Positions 34,157 to 43,600 of a stretch of DNA of 64,000 nt are shown one piece after another. The DNA comes from Vallitaleaceae bacterium 9-2 (GTDB lineage Bacteria; Bacillota; Clostridia; Lachnospirales; Vallitaleaceae): positions 3,720,001-3,784,000 of the forward strand of contig CP121691.1 in the NCBI GenBank assembly GCA_038396585.1, in the 5' to 3' direction. The position numbers and the translations under genes were made by a program. The notes under the pieces are model-generated. The model saw nothing but the letters and a program-made list of their open reading frames with translations. It was not told where the DNA came from and ran no database searches. Each line of letters opens with the position of its first letter. The first letter of the stretch is position 1.

Positions 34157-36292
34157 TTATGCTTTAACCTCAAGCGTTGCCACACAGGCACCACTAAGTT
34201 CTTCACTGCGTTCATCCGGTTGAAACCCTCCAAAGGAGATTTGATAGCTCGCCTTAGGGAGTGTTTTGCTTCCTTCTTCATCATAGAGCACAAAGGCTTC
34301 TAGCGGCAGATGAATGGTAACCGTCTGGGCCTCTTGTGGGTCTAGATAGACTTTCTTAATGCCTTTTAACTGCCCATGGGGGGCACCATCCACCATGGCC
34401 TTAACATAGACTTGCACTGTCTCTGTCCCTGGACGACTTCCCATATTCTTCACATCGCCTTGAACCGTTATCCCTTCTTGTGTGACTTGCGTCGAAGATA
34501 CTGTAATATTTGAATACTCAAAGTCCACATAGGATAGACCGTACCCAAACGGATACAAGGGTTGGGTCTTCATATAGCGATAAGTCCTATCTTCCATAGA
34601 ATAATCAGTAAATGCAGGCAATTCCTCTGTTGACTTATAGAAAGTCACCGGCAACCGTCCTTCGGGTGAACAGTCTCCAAACAAGACATTGGCAATAGCT
34701 CTTCCCCCTTGGGCTCCCGGATACCATCCTTGAAGTATGGCTGGGACCTTGTCTTGTGCGTAGTTTATCGCCAATGCACTCCCGGACAGAAGAACCAAAA
34801 CAACAGGCTTTCCGCTTTCCACCATGATTCGAAGGATATCTTCTTGAAGTCCCGGCAGATTAAGATCTGCTTTATCACCGCTCGCGTACTGATTTCCTTC
34901 ATCGCCTTCTTCACCTTCCAAACCTGAATCCAAGCCTAAGCATGCAATGACAACATCACTCTGGGCACACACACCCTTGACTTCAGCCAGACGGTCATTT
35001 TTGGTGCCTAGCCCGCTTATTTGGTCTTTGTAAAGGTGACAGCCTTCTGAATACATCACCCGCGCCTGATCGCCCACATAATCTTGAATTCCTTCTAAAA
35101 CAGTGACATAACGTGACGCCGTTCCTTCGTAATTTCCTACCAAGGCTCTACGATTATTGGCATTGGGTCCAATAACTCCAATGGTCTTAAGTTTATTCAA
35201 ATCTAATGGCAAGATTTTCTTGGCATTTTTTAAGAGAACGATACTTTTTTCTGCCGCCTTTATATTTAAGGCGCGCATCGACTGACTATCAACAACCCTA
35301 TAGTCTATCGCATTAAATTCTCCGGCTTCATCGCCATCAAATAGTCCCAGCTTCATCCGTGTGGTAAACAGTCGAATAACCGCTTCATCTAGAGTTTTTT
35401 CCTCTAACAGTCCCTTTTTAACCGCATCTTCCAAGTAAAAAAACTGGTTGCCACAATTTAGATCACATCCATGATTCATGGCCATTGCTACGGACTCGGT
35501 TGAATTTTTTGTCACATGATGATGTTCATGAAAATCACGAATTGCCCAGCAATCTGAAACCACATGGCCTTCAAATCCCCAACTGTCCCGAAGAATCTCC
35601 TGCAAAAGAGTAGGGCTTCCACAGCAGGGCTCACCATTGGTTCGATTATATGCCCCCATAATTGCTTCAACTTTTGCTTCTTGGACACATGCCTTAAATG
35701 CAGGCAAATAGGTCTCATGCATGTCTTTTTTTGACGCTATAGCATCAAAGCTATGGCGTACATCCTCAGGACCACTATGCACCGCAAAGTGTTTTGCACA
35801 GGCTGCCGCCTTCATATAGTTTTCATCATGTCCTTGAATGCCTTGGACAAACCTTACACCAAGGCGACCTGATAAATAAGGGTCTTCTCCAAAAGTCTCA
35901 TGTCCCCGTCCCCATCTTGGGTCTCTAAAAATATTGACATTAGGTGACCAGAAGGTCAATCCTTTGTATATATCTGTATCATTAAACTCCTGTTGCATGT
36001 TAAACTTTGCTCGCCCTTCCGTTGAAATAGCATCTGCAACGGTTTCAATAAAGTCTTCATCAAAGGTCGCCGCCAATCCTATCGCCTGTGGGAAAACCGT
36101 AGCTACTCCGGCCCTTGCCACACCATGCAATGCTTCGTTCCACCAATTGTAGGCTTTAATGCCTAGGCGCTCGATAGCCGGTGCTGCATGGAGTGTCTGA
36201 GATACTTTTTCTTCCAATGTCATCTGACGGACAAGTTCTTTGGCACGTTTGCGAAACGCCTTATTTTTTTCCTGATTATACACTAGCTCCAT
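34157..36292 (-). CDS. GH3 family beta-xylosidase / beta-glucosidase
   Basis: A 711-residue GH3 enzyme with no signal peptide. The TIM-barrel domain holds the substrate-binding block NIFRDPRWGRGHETFGEDPYLS, the KHF motif (AKHFAVHSGPE) and nucleophile D247 in VVSDCWAI. An alpha/beta sandwich and a C-terminal fibronectin III-like domain follow. The pattern is closest to GH3 beta-xylosidases and beta-glucosidases acting on short plant oligosaccharides in the cytoplasm. It is the last gene of an operon with YesU-like, YetA-like and CE12-like genes. AAAGGAG precedes the ATG. Confidence 0.93.
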   Translation of the reverse strand: MELVYNQEKNKAFRKRAKELVRQMTLEEKVSQTLHAAPAIERLGIKAYNWWNEALHGVARAGVATVFPQAIGLAATFDEDFIETVADAISTEGRAKFNMQQEFNDTDIYKGLTFWSPNVNIFRDPRWGRGHETFGEDPYLSGRLGVRFVQGIQGHDENYMKAAACAKHFAVHSGPEDVRHSFDAIASKKDMHETYLPAFKACVQEAKVEAIMGAYNRTNGEPCCGSPTLLQEILRDSWGFEGHVVSDCWAIRDFHEHHHVTKNSTESVAMAMNHGCDLNCGNQFFYLEDAVKKGLLEEKTLDEAVIRLFTTRMKLGLFDGDEAGEFNAIDYRVVDSQSMRALNIKAAEKSIVLLKNAKKILPLDLNKLKTIGVIGPNANNRRALVGNYEGTASRYVTVLEGIQDYVGDQARVMYSEGCHLYKDQISGLGTKNDRLAEVKGVCAQSDVVIACLGLDSGLEGEEGDEGNQYASGDKADLNLPGLQEDILRIMVESGKPVVLVLLSGSALAINYAQDKVPAILQGWYPGAQGGRAIANVLFGDCSPEGRLPVTFYKSTEELPAFTDYSMEDRTYRYMKTQPLYPFGYGLSYVDFEYSNITVSSTQVTQEGITVQGDVKNMGSRPGTETVQVYVKAMVDGAPHGQLKGIKKVYLDPQEAQTVTIHLPLEAFVLYDEEGSKTLPKASYQISFGGFQPDERSEELSGACVATLEVKA

Positions 36293-36395
36293 AACATTCT
36301 CCTTTAGTCTTTTTACTTTTTATTATAAAGGATTTTTGATGGAATGCCTTCTCTCATCTTGTCAAACACTGCTTATATATTGCTATTTTTATTTT

Positions 36396-37097
36396 TCACT
36401 CTATCCATTGGCGTATCGCATCGCCGATGACTTTTGCATAGAGATTGGCTCCTTGCATATTTAGGTGTACATGATCTTCTAGATAATAAGTACCCAAAGC
36501 ATGAAGATCATAGTTCAAGATTTTTTTTGTGATGGTAGCAACATCGACAAACGGTACGTTATGCATCGCGGCAATGGTCTTGATCTCTGCCACATATGCC
36601 TTGATATCCTTGACCATGGGGCGTAATGTCGCTTCTTCATGGGAGTAGATATCAATAAGAATCGGTGCTAATACGATAAGATTCACCTTTTGCTTTCTTG
36701 CCGCACTCAAGATGATCTCATAATAAGTTTTTAGCTCCTCAATGGGGGTATAGCGCTCCGGCTTGTCCCTTGCTATATCATTATGAGCAAACTGCATAAT
36801 AAGCCAGTCATGGGCTTTAATGTTACTAAAAATATCAAGATGTCGATTTTCTCGAATGAAGGACTTAAGCGAGCGACCGGCCATCCCACAATTATCAATG
36901 ATAAAGCGCTCGCTCTCAAAGCATCGTTGTTGCTCAAAAACACACTGCAACCGATGATAACTATCCAAAAGTTCCCCATCCAGATATTCATGCAGTCGCT
37001 CTCCCCAACCGTACTGGGGGCGTTTGTCCTTCGTATAGGCCTGCATGGTCGAATCCCCGGCCAAAAAAATATGTAGTTTTCTTTTTCCTTTTTCCAT
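36396..37097 (-). CDS. SGNH/GDSL esterase, CE12-like
   Basis: A 233-residue cytoplasmic hydrolase with the SGNH blocks LHIFLAGDST (S16), CGMAGRSLKSF, MQFAHND and DHVHLNMQGA. It is closest in pattern to rhamnogalacturonan acetylesterases (RhgT, YesT). It differs from the esterase at 2 kb by a longer insert after the first block. Its start is uncertain: the open frame goes to 37157, but ATG 37106 and ATG 37097 are nearer the first block. I chose 37097, one base after the stop of the lyase-like gene. Ribosome signals are weak, which suggests coupling. Role: deacetylation of imported pectic fragments (inferred). Confidence 0.83.
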   Translation of the reverse strand: MEKGKRKLHIFLAGDSTMQAYTKDKRPQYGWGERLHEYLDGELLDSYHRLQCVFEQQRCFESERFIIDNCGMAGRSLKSFIRENRHLDIFSNIKAHDWLIMQFAHNDIARDKPERYTPIEELKTYYEIILSAARKQKVNLIVLAPILIDIYSHEEATLRPMVKDIKAYVAEIKTIAAMHNVPFVDVATITKKILNYDLHALGTYYLEDHVHLNMQGANLYAKVIGDAIRQWIE

Positions 37098-37098
37098 C

Positions 37099-39720
37099 TT
37101 ATGCATCTCTAAATCCATCGTAGTCCAAGTCGTTAATAATGGCTGTTGTTGCTTCAAAATCTTTTGTAAGATGCTCCCCTATAAATTCTAGGCACATAAT
37201 CATATTAAGACACCACTGGGCAACAAAATTCGTTGAAATCCAAGGTATCTCTACTAGTTCTTGATGATTTCCTTTGTTTATACTTCGATGTGTTTTAAAC
37301 CCATCAAAATTATCGTATCCGACTAAAGAATTTAATAGAGTTGCCCATACTTTTTTTCCAAGTGCTTCATCCTTAAAGTAATCAGCACCAAAAGCTCCCA
37401 TGGTCGCTGCCATAAATGGATATGAAAAAATCCGATCTCCAATAATGCCATGAGACTCCTCCATCTGCGTCTCATGGTCCAAGAAGTAGAACCGACCATA
37501 ATCAGCAAGCATTTTTGCCCACTCCCTGTCATCCAGAAGTAAGGCTAACTCAAACCATATCTGGGGTGCTCCCATGCAAATCTGCAAATGAATACCGCCG
37601 GTGGTTTTCTCACCAATATATCTTAGATGATTGGTATAAGGGTCAAACTCAAAATCCGGTCCCGACATCAACTGCAGGGGTGCTTTTTTTATATCCTCGA
37701 TGCCTGTTTTGATTTTATCACGATACCTCGAATCATTAAAACGTTCCCACTGGGTCATCCAATTCGAACATAGGGATGACCAATCCGGTCCGCTTCGGGC
37801 ATGAGCTTTATAGACCATTTTATCTTGATCATAAAACGCCTCTAAGGGGTCTTTATTCAAAAAGGTTAGTTCATTATCTTTAAGTTCATCAAAAATATCT
37901 TCTAACCTAGAATCTCCCGTCATATAGTAATAAAAACGGTGGTGCCCTGCCATAGCAATTCTGGCTTCTTTGCAAGGACATCCCCAGTGTCTGACGTTGT
38001 GTCTAGAGCCTAAGCCTTTGAGCTGACCCATATGATATACATCAACCTCTGAGGTATGTCTGGATAATTTTTCGGCAAGGGTAAAAATATCTTCCCGACC
38101 GGTTCGCATAAACATAAGCCACAGCCAAAGGGTTGGCACAAGCTCCGTATTATCCCACGCATAACCGCCAATATCATACCTCCATTGATGTCTTGGTGCA
38201 TCATATGTATGCATAAAATCACCATAATTAAACAAGCCATACCAATGTCTTTGCTTCACCTCATTGAGGTAAAAATCAACAGCCCGGTCAAGTTGTTCTT
38301 CAATCCATACTTCCATCGGTGTCTCTTTTTTAACCATGGACCAGTGCCCAAAAGCTTTTAACTGATGATAATACTCTGGCTTGCCAACATACACTGGCGG
38401 CTGATTAATCTGGCGCGAAAAGTCAATTAGCTTTTCATCGGATGGAATAATATTGGAATCAAAAATAATGGAAAACTCAGATGTCGACCCAATACCATAG
38501 GGTGTTGCGCCCTTAAAGTCATAGCCTTCGTAGCATACCGCATTATATCCTCGGTTGGCATAATGCCTAAAATCCATGGGTTGTGCTTGAGGTGACCAAA
38601 TCCACATCGTTGCATTTGCCAGGTCTTGGTCCAAATCTTTAATCGTATAACCACTAGGGTATTTTTCCCAAAAATCTCTTGTCCCTAAGATGACAGATCC
38701 ATTCTCATCTCCAAAAGCTATCGTCCCCTTGGTCTGCGTTCCTCGAAGACTATCAATATAACAAAGGTTCTCTCCAAATAATTTTTTCTTGATTAAAAAA
38801 CTGTTGTGGCTGGATTGACATAAATCAAATTCACTCCAGTAAGGGGTGTTGTTCATGATAAAGTCTATATCCGCTTGCTGTTCCATAGGAAAATCAATGG
38901 TTTCCCCATCCATTTGTGCCTCATAGACTTTTTTTGCAATTGGCGGACGCCAAGAAACTAACGGTACAACACTTTCATGAAACGTCCCAAAGTCTGTCTC
39001 CATTTTGATATGCCGGTTATACATAGGACTCTGCATCGGTTTATCAAAGGTAACCCCAAGCCCTTTTAGAAAATCTTTATCCTCATCGCCATCATATAAA
39101 AACGTATAGGTCATATCGATTTTTTCACTATTCAATCCAACTTTTAGGCGAATAATAAACGGGATTTTTTGATCGGTTGCATTGATATGTATCCCTTCGT
39201 ACTTAACAATCACCTGTAGGTCTCCACCTTGTTCAATGCTACAGTTTTCAATTTTAGACCGATAGGTCTTATCAAACCTTGCGTTATACCCATTCATCTG
39301 TGCCGGTTCTTCAAGGATTAACGTTGACTGGCCGTTTAAGAGGGTTAACTTTCCATCGACATAAATTTCATCAAAAATTTTGTCTGAATGTTTTGTAATC
39401 TTCATCAAAATCTTGTTCGTATCAATGCTTATCTCTTCTTTTGTCTCTTCAATCTTGATACCTTCGATTGTACTGCTTTTTTCACCTTCTACTGCCAAGA
39501 CTTCAATGGTATCTGATAAATTGGTTGCATCTGCCGTGTGTTTTGTCCATTTTATACTTTTATCCGGCCAAAAGGCTGTCACTTTCGTGTCCATTGGAAG
39601 CGTCTGTTTATCACTGATAAGCCTAAACGCCGTCGCATCTTTATATTGTCCCTTTTCCCATATACAACCAAATGTTGTATATCCCTTTTTTGTCCTGTTT
39701 TCTAGGTTTTTTAATTTCAT
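37099..39720 (-). CDS. Exo-rhamnogalacturonan lyase family protein (YetA / PL26-like)
   Basis: An 873-residue protein with the layout of Bacillus YetA and fungal exo-rhamnogalacturonan lyase PcRGLX (PL26). It has an N-terminal beta-rich domain (LISDKQTLPMDTKVTAFWPD), a central beta-sandwich with WIWSPQAQPMDFRHY, and a C-terminal alpha-helical toroid (QLKAFGHWSMV, HWYGLFNYGDFMHTYD, RHWGCPCKEARIAMAGHHRF). There is no signal peptide. The open frame begins 17 codons upstream, but AAGGAGATAAA lies directly before ATG 39720. It would release unsaturated galacturonyl-rhamnose units from RG-I oligosaccharides. The assignment rests on family resemblance; activity is not proven from sequence. Confidence 0.8.
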   Translation of the reverse strand: MKLKNLENRTKKGYTTFGCIWEKGQYKDATAFRLISDKQTLPMDTKVTAFWPDKSIKWTKHTADATNLSDTIEVLAVEGEKSSTIEGIKIEETKEEISIDTNKILMKITKHSDKIFDEIYVDGKLTLLNGQSTLILEEPAQMNGYNARFDKTYRSKIENCSIEQGGDLQVIVKYEGIHINATDQKIPFIIRLKVGLNSEKIDMTYTFLYDGDEDKDFLKGLGVTFDKPMQSPMYNRHIKMETDFGTFHESVVPLVSWRPPIAKKVYEAQMDGETIDFPMEQQADIDFIMNNTPYWSEFDLCQSSHNSFLIKKKLFGENLCYIDSLRGTQTKGTIAFGDENGSVILGTRDFWEKYPSGYTIKDLDQDLANATMWIWSPQAQPMDFRHYANRGYNAVCYEGYDFKGATPYGIGSTSEFSIIFDSNIIPSDEKLIDFSRQINQPPVYVGKPEYYHQLKAFGHWSMVKKETPMEVWIEEQLDRAVDFYLNEVKQRHWYGLFNYGDFMHTYDAPRHQWRYDIGGYAWDNTELVPTLWLWLMFMRTGREDIFTLAEKLSRHTSEVDVYHMGQLKGLGSRHNVRHWGCPCKEARIAMAGHHRFYYYMTGDSRLEDIFDELKDNELTFLNKDPLEAFYDQDKMVYKAHARSGPDWSSLCSNWMTQWERFNDSRYRDKIKTGIEDIKKAPLQLMSGPDFEFDPYTNHLRYIGEKTTGGIHLQICMGAPQIWFELALLLDDREWAKMLADYGRFYFLDHETQMEESHGIIGDRIFSYPFMAATMGAFGADYFKDEALGKKVWATLLNSLVGYDNFDGFKTHRSINKGNHQELVEIPWISTNFVAQWCLNMIMCLEFIGEHLTKDFEATTAIINDLDYDGFRDA

Positions 39721-39760
39721 TTTATCTCCTTGGCGTACCTGTTTGACACTTGAACATATG

Positions 39761-40423
39761 TTATATTTCAAAAACTTTTAAATTCTTATATTGAGCTGTT
39801 AGTGGTGCTAGCTGACGAAAGCCTATCTTTCCTCCATAAAGTCGCTCACCATAGGTTATACCGTCATCCTCATAAGTAAACACGCATAGATCATTCACAT
39901 AAAATTTAATCCATTTATCTTTTTTTGTTACAGTAATTTTATAAAAATCATTGATATGATAGGAACAAGGAATCGGATCAGCTCCTTGTGCCACAAGATG
40001 AAAACCACTGCTCTTTCTTAAATTACAGGTATGGAAACTCTTCTCGTCTTGCTCTTTACGTCGAAAATACGATACGTGAAATGCGTTGATATCACTACTA
40101 TGATACTGAGGATATTCTCCTGTTCTCTTCTTTAACTTTTTATCAAATAAATCGACACCACCTTGCCCTGTTGCCCCAAAAAACATTATACATAAGCCAT
40201 CATTGCTTAAAGGTTTAAACTCCCATTCAATTTTTATATTCTCCGGAAAATCCTCTGGACACCATAACACATAGTTTGCTTTTTGACCTTCTTCATTGGC
40301 TAGTGCGTTTTTTAGCTGCATGCTTTCATCAACAAAATCAATAATCGCTTTCCCTTCTAGGACAAAATCTTTGATGTCCTCTTTTGTTGATAATGCATTT
40401 TCATAAATTAACTTTTCATTCAT
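39761..40423 (-). CDS. DUF1961 family protein (YesU-like)
   Basis: A 220-residue protein resembling YesU of the Bacillus rhamnogalacturonan cluster (DUF1961, concanavalin-like fold). Recognisable segments are WEFKPLSNDGLCIMFFGATG, FHVSYFRRK, and HINDFYKITVTKKDKWIKFY with VFTYEDDG after it. The function is unknown, probably carbohydrate binding or modification. The open frame starts 6 codons earlier; AAGGAGG 8 bases before ATG 40423 supports the later start. It is the first gene of the operon with the YetA-like, CE12-like and GH3 genes. A small hairpin (AAAGGG/CCCTTT, 40525-40542) and a TATAAA lie upstream without a clear -35 box. Confidence 0.8.
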   Translation of the reverse strand: MNEKLIYENALSTKEDIKDFVLEGKAIIDFVDESMQLKNALANEEGQKANYVLWCPEDFPENIKIEWEFKPLSNDGLCIMFFGATGQGGVDLFDKKLKKRTGEYPQYHSSDINAFHVSYFRRKEQDEKSFHTCNLRKSSGFHLVAQGADPIPCSYHINDFYKITVTKKDKWIKFYVNDLCVFTYEDDGITYGERLYGGKIGFRQLAPLTAQYKNLKVFEI

Positions 40424-40594
40424 AATGTATGCCTCCTTCATGTCATATGCCCATACTAAAACGAATACTGCTAAAAGTAAATAATCATTTTATAGGCAGT
40501 TTTTTCCCATCAAACCTCTATTTTAAAGGGATTCCACCCTTTGATTTCTCAAATATTATCATTATATAGCCTATGTTTTTGGGCAAAATACTCG

Positions 40595-40640
40595 AAAAAA
40601 AACCTCTATCTGTTCCAAAAACGGAATGGATAGAGGGTTT
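40595..40640 (-). terminator. Intrinsic terminator of the alpha-2-macroglobulin-like gene
   Basis: On the minus strand CCTCTATC pairs with GATAGAGG, GTTCC pairs with GGAAC further in, and eight T follow. It lies 10 bases after the stop codon. Confidence 0.88.
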
Positions 40641-40650
40641 TAAAGGTTTA

Positions 40651-43600
40651 TTATTCAATTGTAATTGTTCCGCGTTCACCGATATATACACTGTCTTTGA
40701 CCTGAATACCTTGAATTATAGGGCTTTCTGCTGTGTACACACCTGGAGAAGTAATCCGCGCATAATAGCTGAATTCTGTCTCATTAAAACTTTCGTTGTC
40801 CTTATCGGATGGCTTATAGATATAAAAGCGCACCTTCTGTCCTTCAATGTCACGATACCAATACATGTTGTCATGGCGAAGTCCTAACTGCCAGGGGCTT
40901 TCAATCGCTTTAAGTCCCGATGGAACATAGTCCGTTAATTGATAGCTATCATCAATTGCTTCTTGATCTATTTCCCAATCTAAGACGACTTTAACGATAT
41001 CACCTTCTTTAAAGGTTGTCTGTTCTTCTCCGGTTTGATAGTTATAGTATTTTCTAGATACCCGAACATTTTCCTCTTGAGGTTTTTTCAGGATTGTATC
41101 ACTCATATAGGTTGCCGTCACTGCCATATCGCCTTCAACCTTAAGGATTTTCAACTGAGACAGCGTCGCACTTGGAAGGGTTAATGTCTGTGCCCATCCT
41201 TGGTCTAGGGTGATGGTCTTTTCCTGTCCGCCATATGCATAGGTGACCTGTCCCGTCGTCGTCTCTAGCCCCTCGAGTTGATCTAGGATGTATTGATAGA
41301 GATGGCTACTTACTAGAACGTCTTTATTTGTATGCGTTACTATATATGTATAGAATTTTTCATGTTCCGGTTGTTCGGTTTTTGAAGCAAGTAACATGGC
41401 TAATGCTGTCAGTTCGTATTCCATTTCTTCTGTATCTGCCTGAATGTAAGCTTGCTCTTCATAAGAAGTAACACGTCCTTCAACTACTTTATGGTACATC
41501 TGTTTCGCCTTATATGTATCGCCAATGGCTGCATATGCTAATCCAATGTACAACTGGTCTTTTAGACTTAAAGGCTCAGTAGATGCATAGGTCTGTAAGT
41601 CAAGGAGTATCGGTTCATCCAACATTGCCTGACCATATAATACAGCTCCTTTTTCAACGCGTCCGGCGTCATACCATGCATTTTCAAAGTATTTTGACAA
41701 GGCAAGTACATCAACTTCATCTTGAATCATCGGAAGCATAAGGGCTGATATCTCTACGTCCGCTTCGGCATAAGGTAAGATGGCCATTCCACCTTGATCG
41801 GTTTGATAGTCCGTTAAATTGACCTGTTCTTCTTTAACTTCTTGATTATATGTTGTATTCAGCAGTTGCTTGACTTTATTCGCCAAGTACTTTTGATCTA
41901 CACGCTTTCCACCAGAATATGCCATACGATAGAGCAGTGGCAAGTATTGTCCTCGACCTTGATCAATAAACGTCAGTACTGTCTCCCCTTGATCGGTTGT
42001 GCGAATCTGGGTATTTTCATTTAATGGATAAATATCTGAAACCCTTTGTTCATGATAAGATTTTTGTACTTCTATCGCTAGAACTAGTCCATCACTCGCA
42101 CCTGTATCGGTCTTGCCGGTTATGGTCACTTCATAGCTTCCGGCTTCTGAAAATGTTCCTAAAGGAATATTGGCCCGTTCAAAAGCTTTTCCTGTCGCTT
42201 CATACGTCGCAACGATTTGATTGGCTTTTTTTAAGGTAACTACATAATCAATCATCGTCTCTGGTTTTAACGCATTTCCATATCCGGTCACGCCGATCAT
42301 CGGCCTATCCCCGATAAGATACGTTGAACTTAGTGATGTATTTAAGAAAAACGGCAAAGATACATTTACATTTTCTACCTGACTTCCGGCATTTAAGCTT
42401 TCAGAAATAGCTGCCGCCATTAAACGCCAAGATGTTACATTATCCGGAAGTTCAAAGGAAGCTTTAGCTTTTCCTGAAGAATCCAACTTAACGCTCATAA
42501 ACTTTGCTGTATCTTTAAATTCTTGACGGATCTCGATAGCACTTGAATTCTTATCTATCGATCCACTTGCTGTGTCCATGGAACTTTCTTCGCTTACCGC
42601 TTCGTCTACCATGCTTCCAAAGCCCATATCATACCTTGCAAATCCATCATTTTGATTATGATGCGATCCATAGCTCATACCAAATCCGCCACTAACAGAT
42701 CGATATAATTCTGACAACGGATCTATCTGCATATCGCTAAGGGCAAAAAGTGCTTCATCCACGAGACTAATATTAACCACACCATCGCTTACAGGCTGTC
42801 GATTCCCTTGATCATCCACGTATGTTCCTTGAATACTCAATCCAACCGTATCACCAGGATAATAAGAGGGTGCATCGGCTGTAATGGTTAAATCGATCTC
42901 ACGTTGCATATAGTCAAAACGAACATCGGTCTGAGCCGCTTCCACATAGGTACTTCCATTAAAGAAAATCCCTTTGACTTCAATATTAGGAACGTCTCCG
43001 GCTTCAAATATCATAGAATACGTTGGTTCTGTCAAGATATCCACAGTTTTGATTCCATTTTGTCCGGTTATGAACAAATATCTTCCCTGCGTGTGGAGAT
43101 CATCATTATTCATAAAATTGATCTCTACATCGTCATGGATTCTGTAATTTTCTTGATCTGTTTCTAAGTGATACCAATCTCCATCATTTGGATACGGTTC
43201 ATATTCCCGTCCAAAGTAAACCTTTTCCACTATTTGACGATTTTTATGGTCATAGGTTTTAACTTCTGCTGTATAGTAGACACTTCGCTCTTCAGGTAAT
43301 TCCAAGGTATATTGTGCCTGACCTTTAGCATCGGTTGTTACTGTAAAGGTATCAAACTCTGTCGTTTTCAAATCATAACGATAACGTTTTTTAACTTCTT
43401 TGTTAATATAGTCATAGTACTCTCCGGTCTCTGTCTTAATCCACTCATTACGATAGACCGTTCCTTCAAGCTTATGATTATCCACAGGTTCGGACAAAAA
43501 GTCATAATCATTCTCAGCGCTACCATCATTAAGTCGGTCAAGGGTAATATTATGCACTTCCAAGGCAATGCTACCTTCATTATCGTAAATAGTGCCTGTA

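Noticed and set aside
40525-40542. AAAGGG/CCCTTT hairpin upstream of the YesU-like gene as a terminator
   Set aside because: There is no T run, and a better terminator for the upstream gene lies at 40595-40640. It could be an operator, but evidence is thin.
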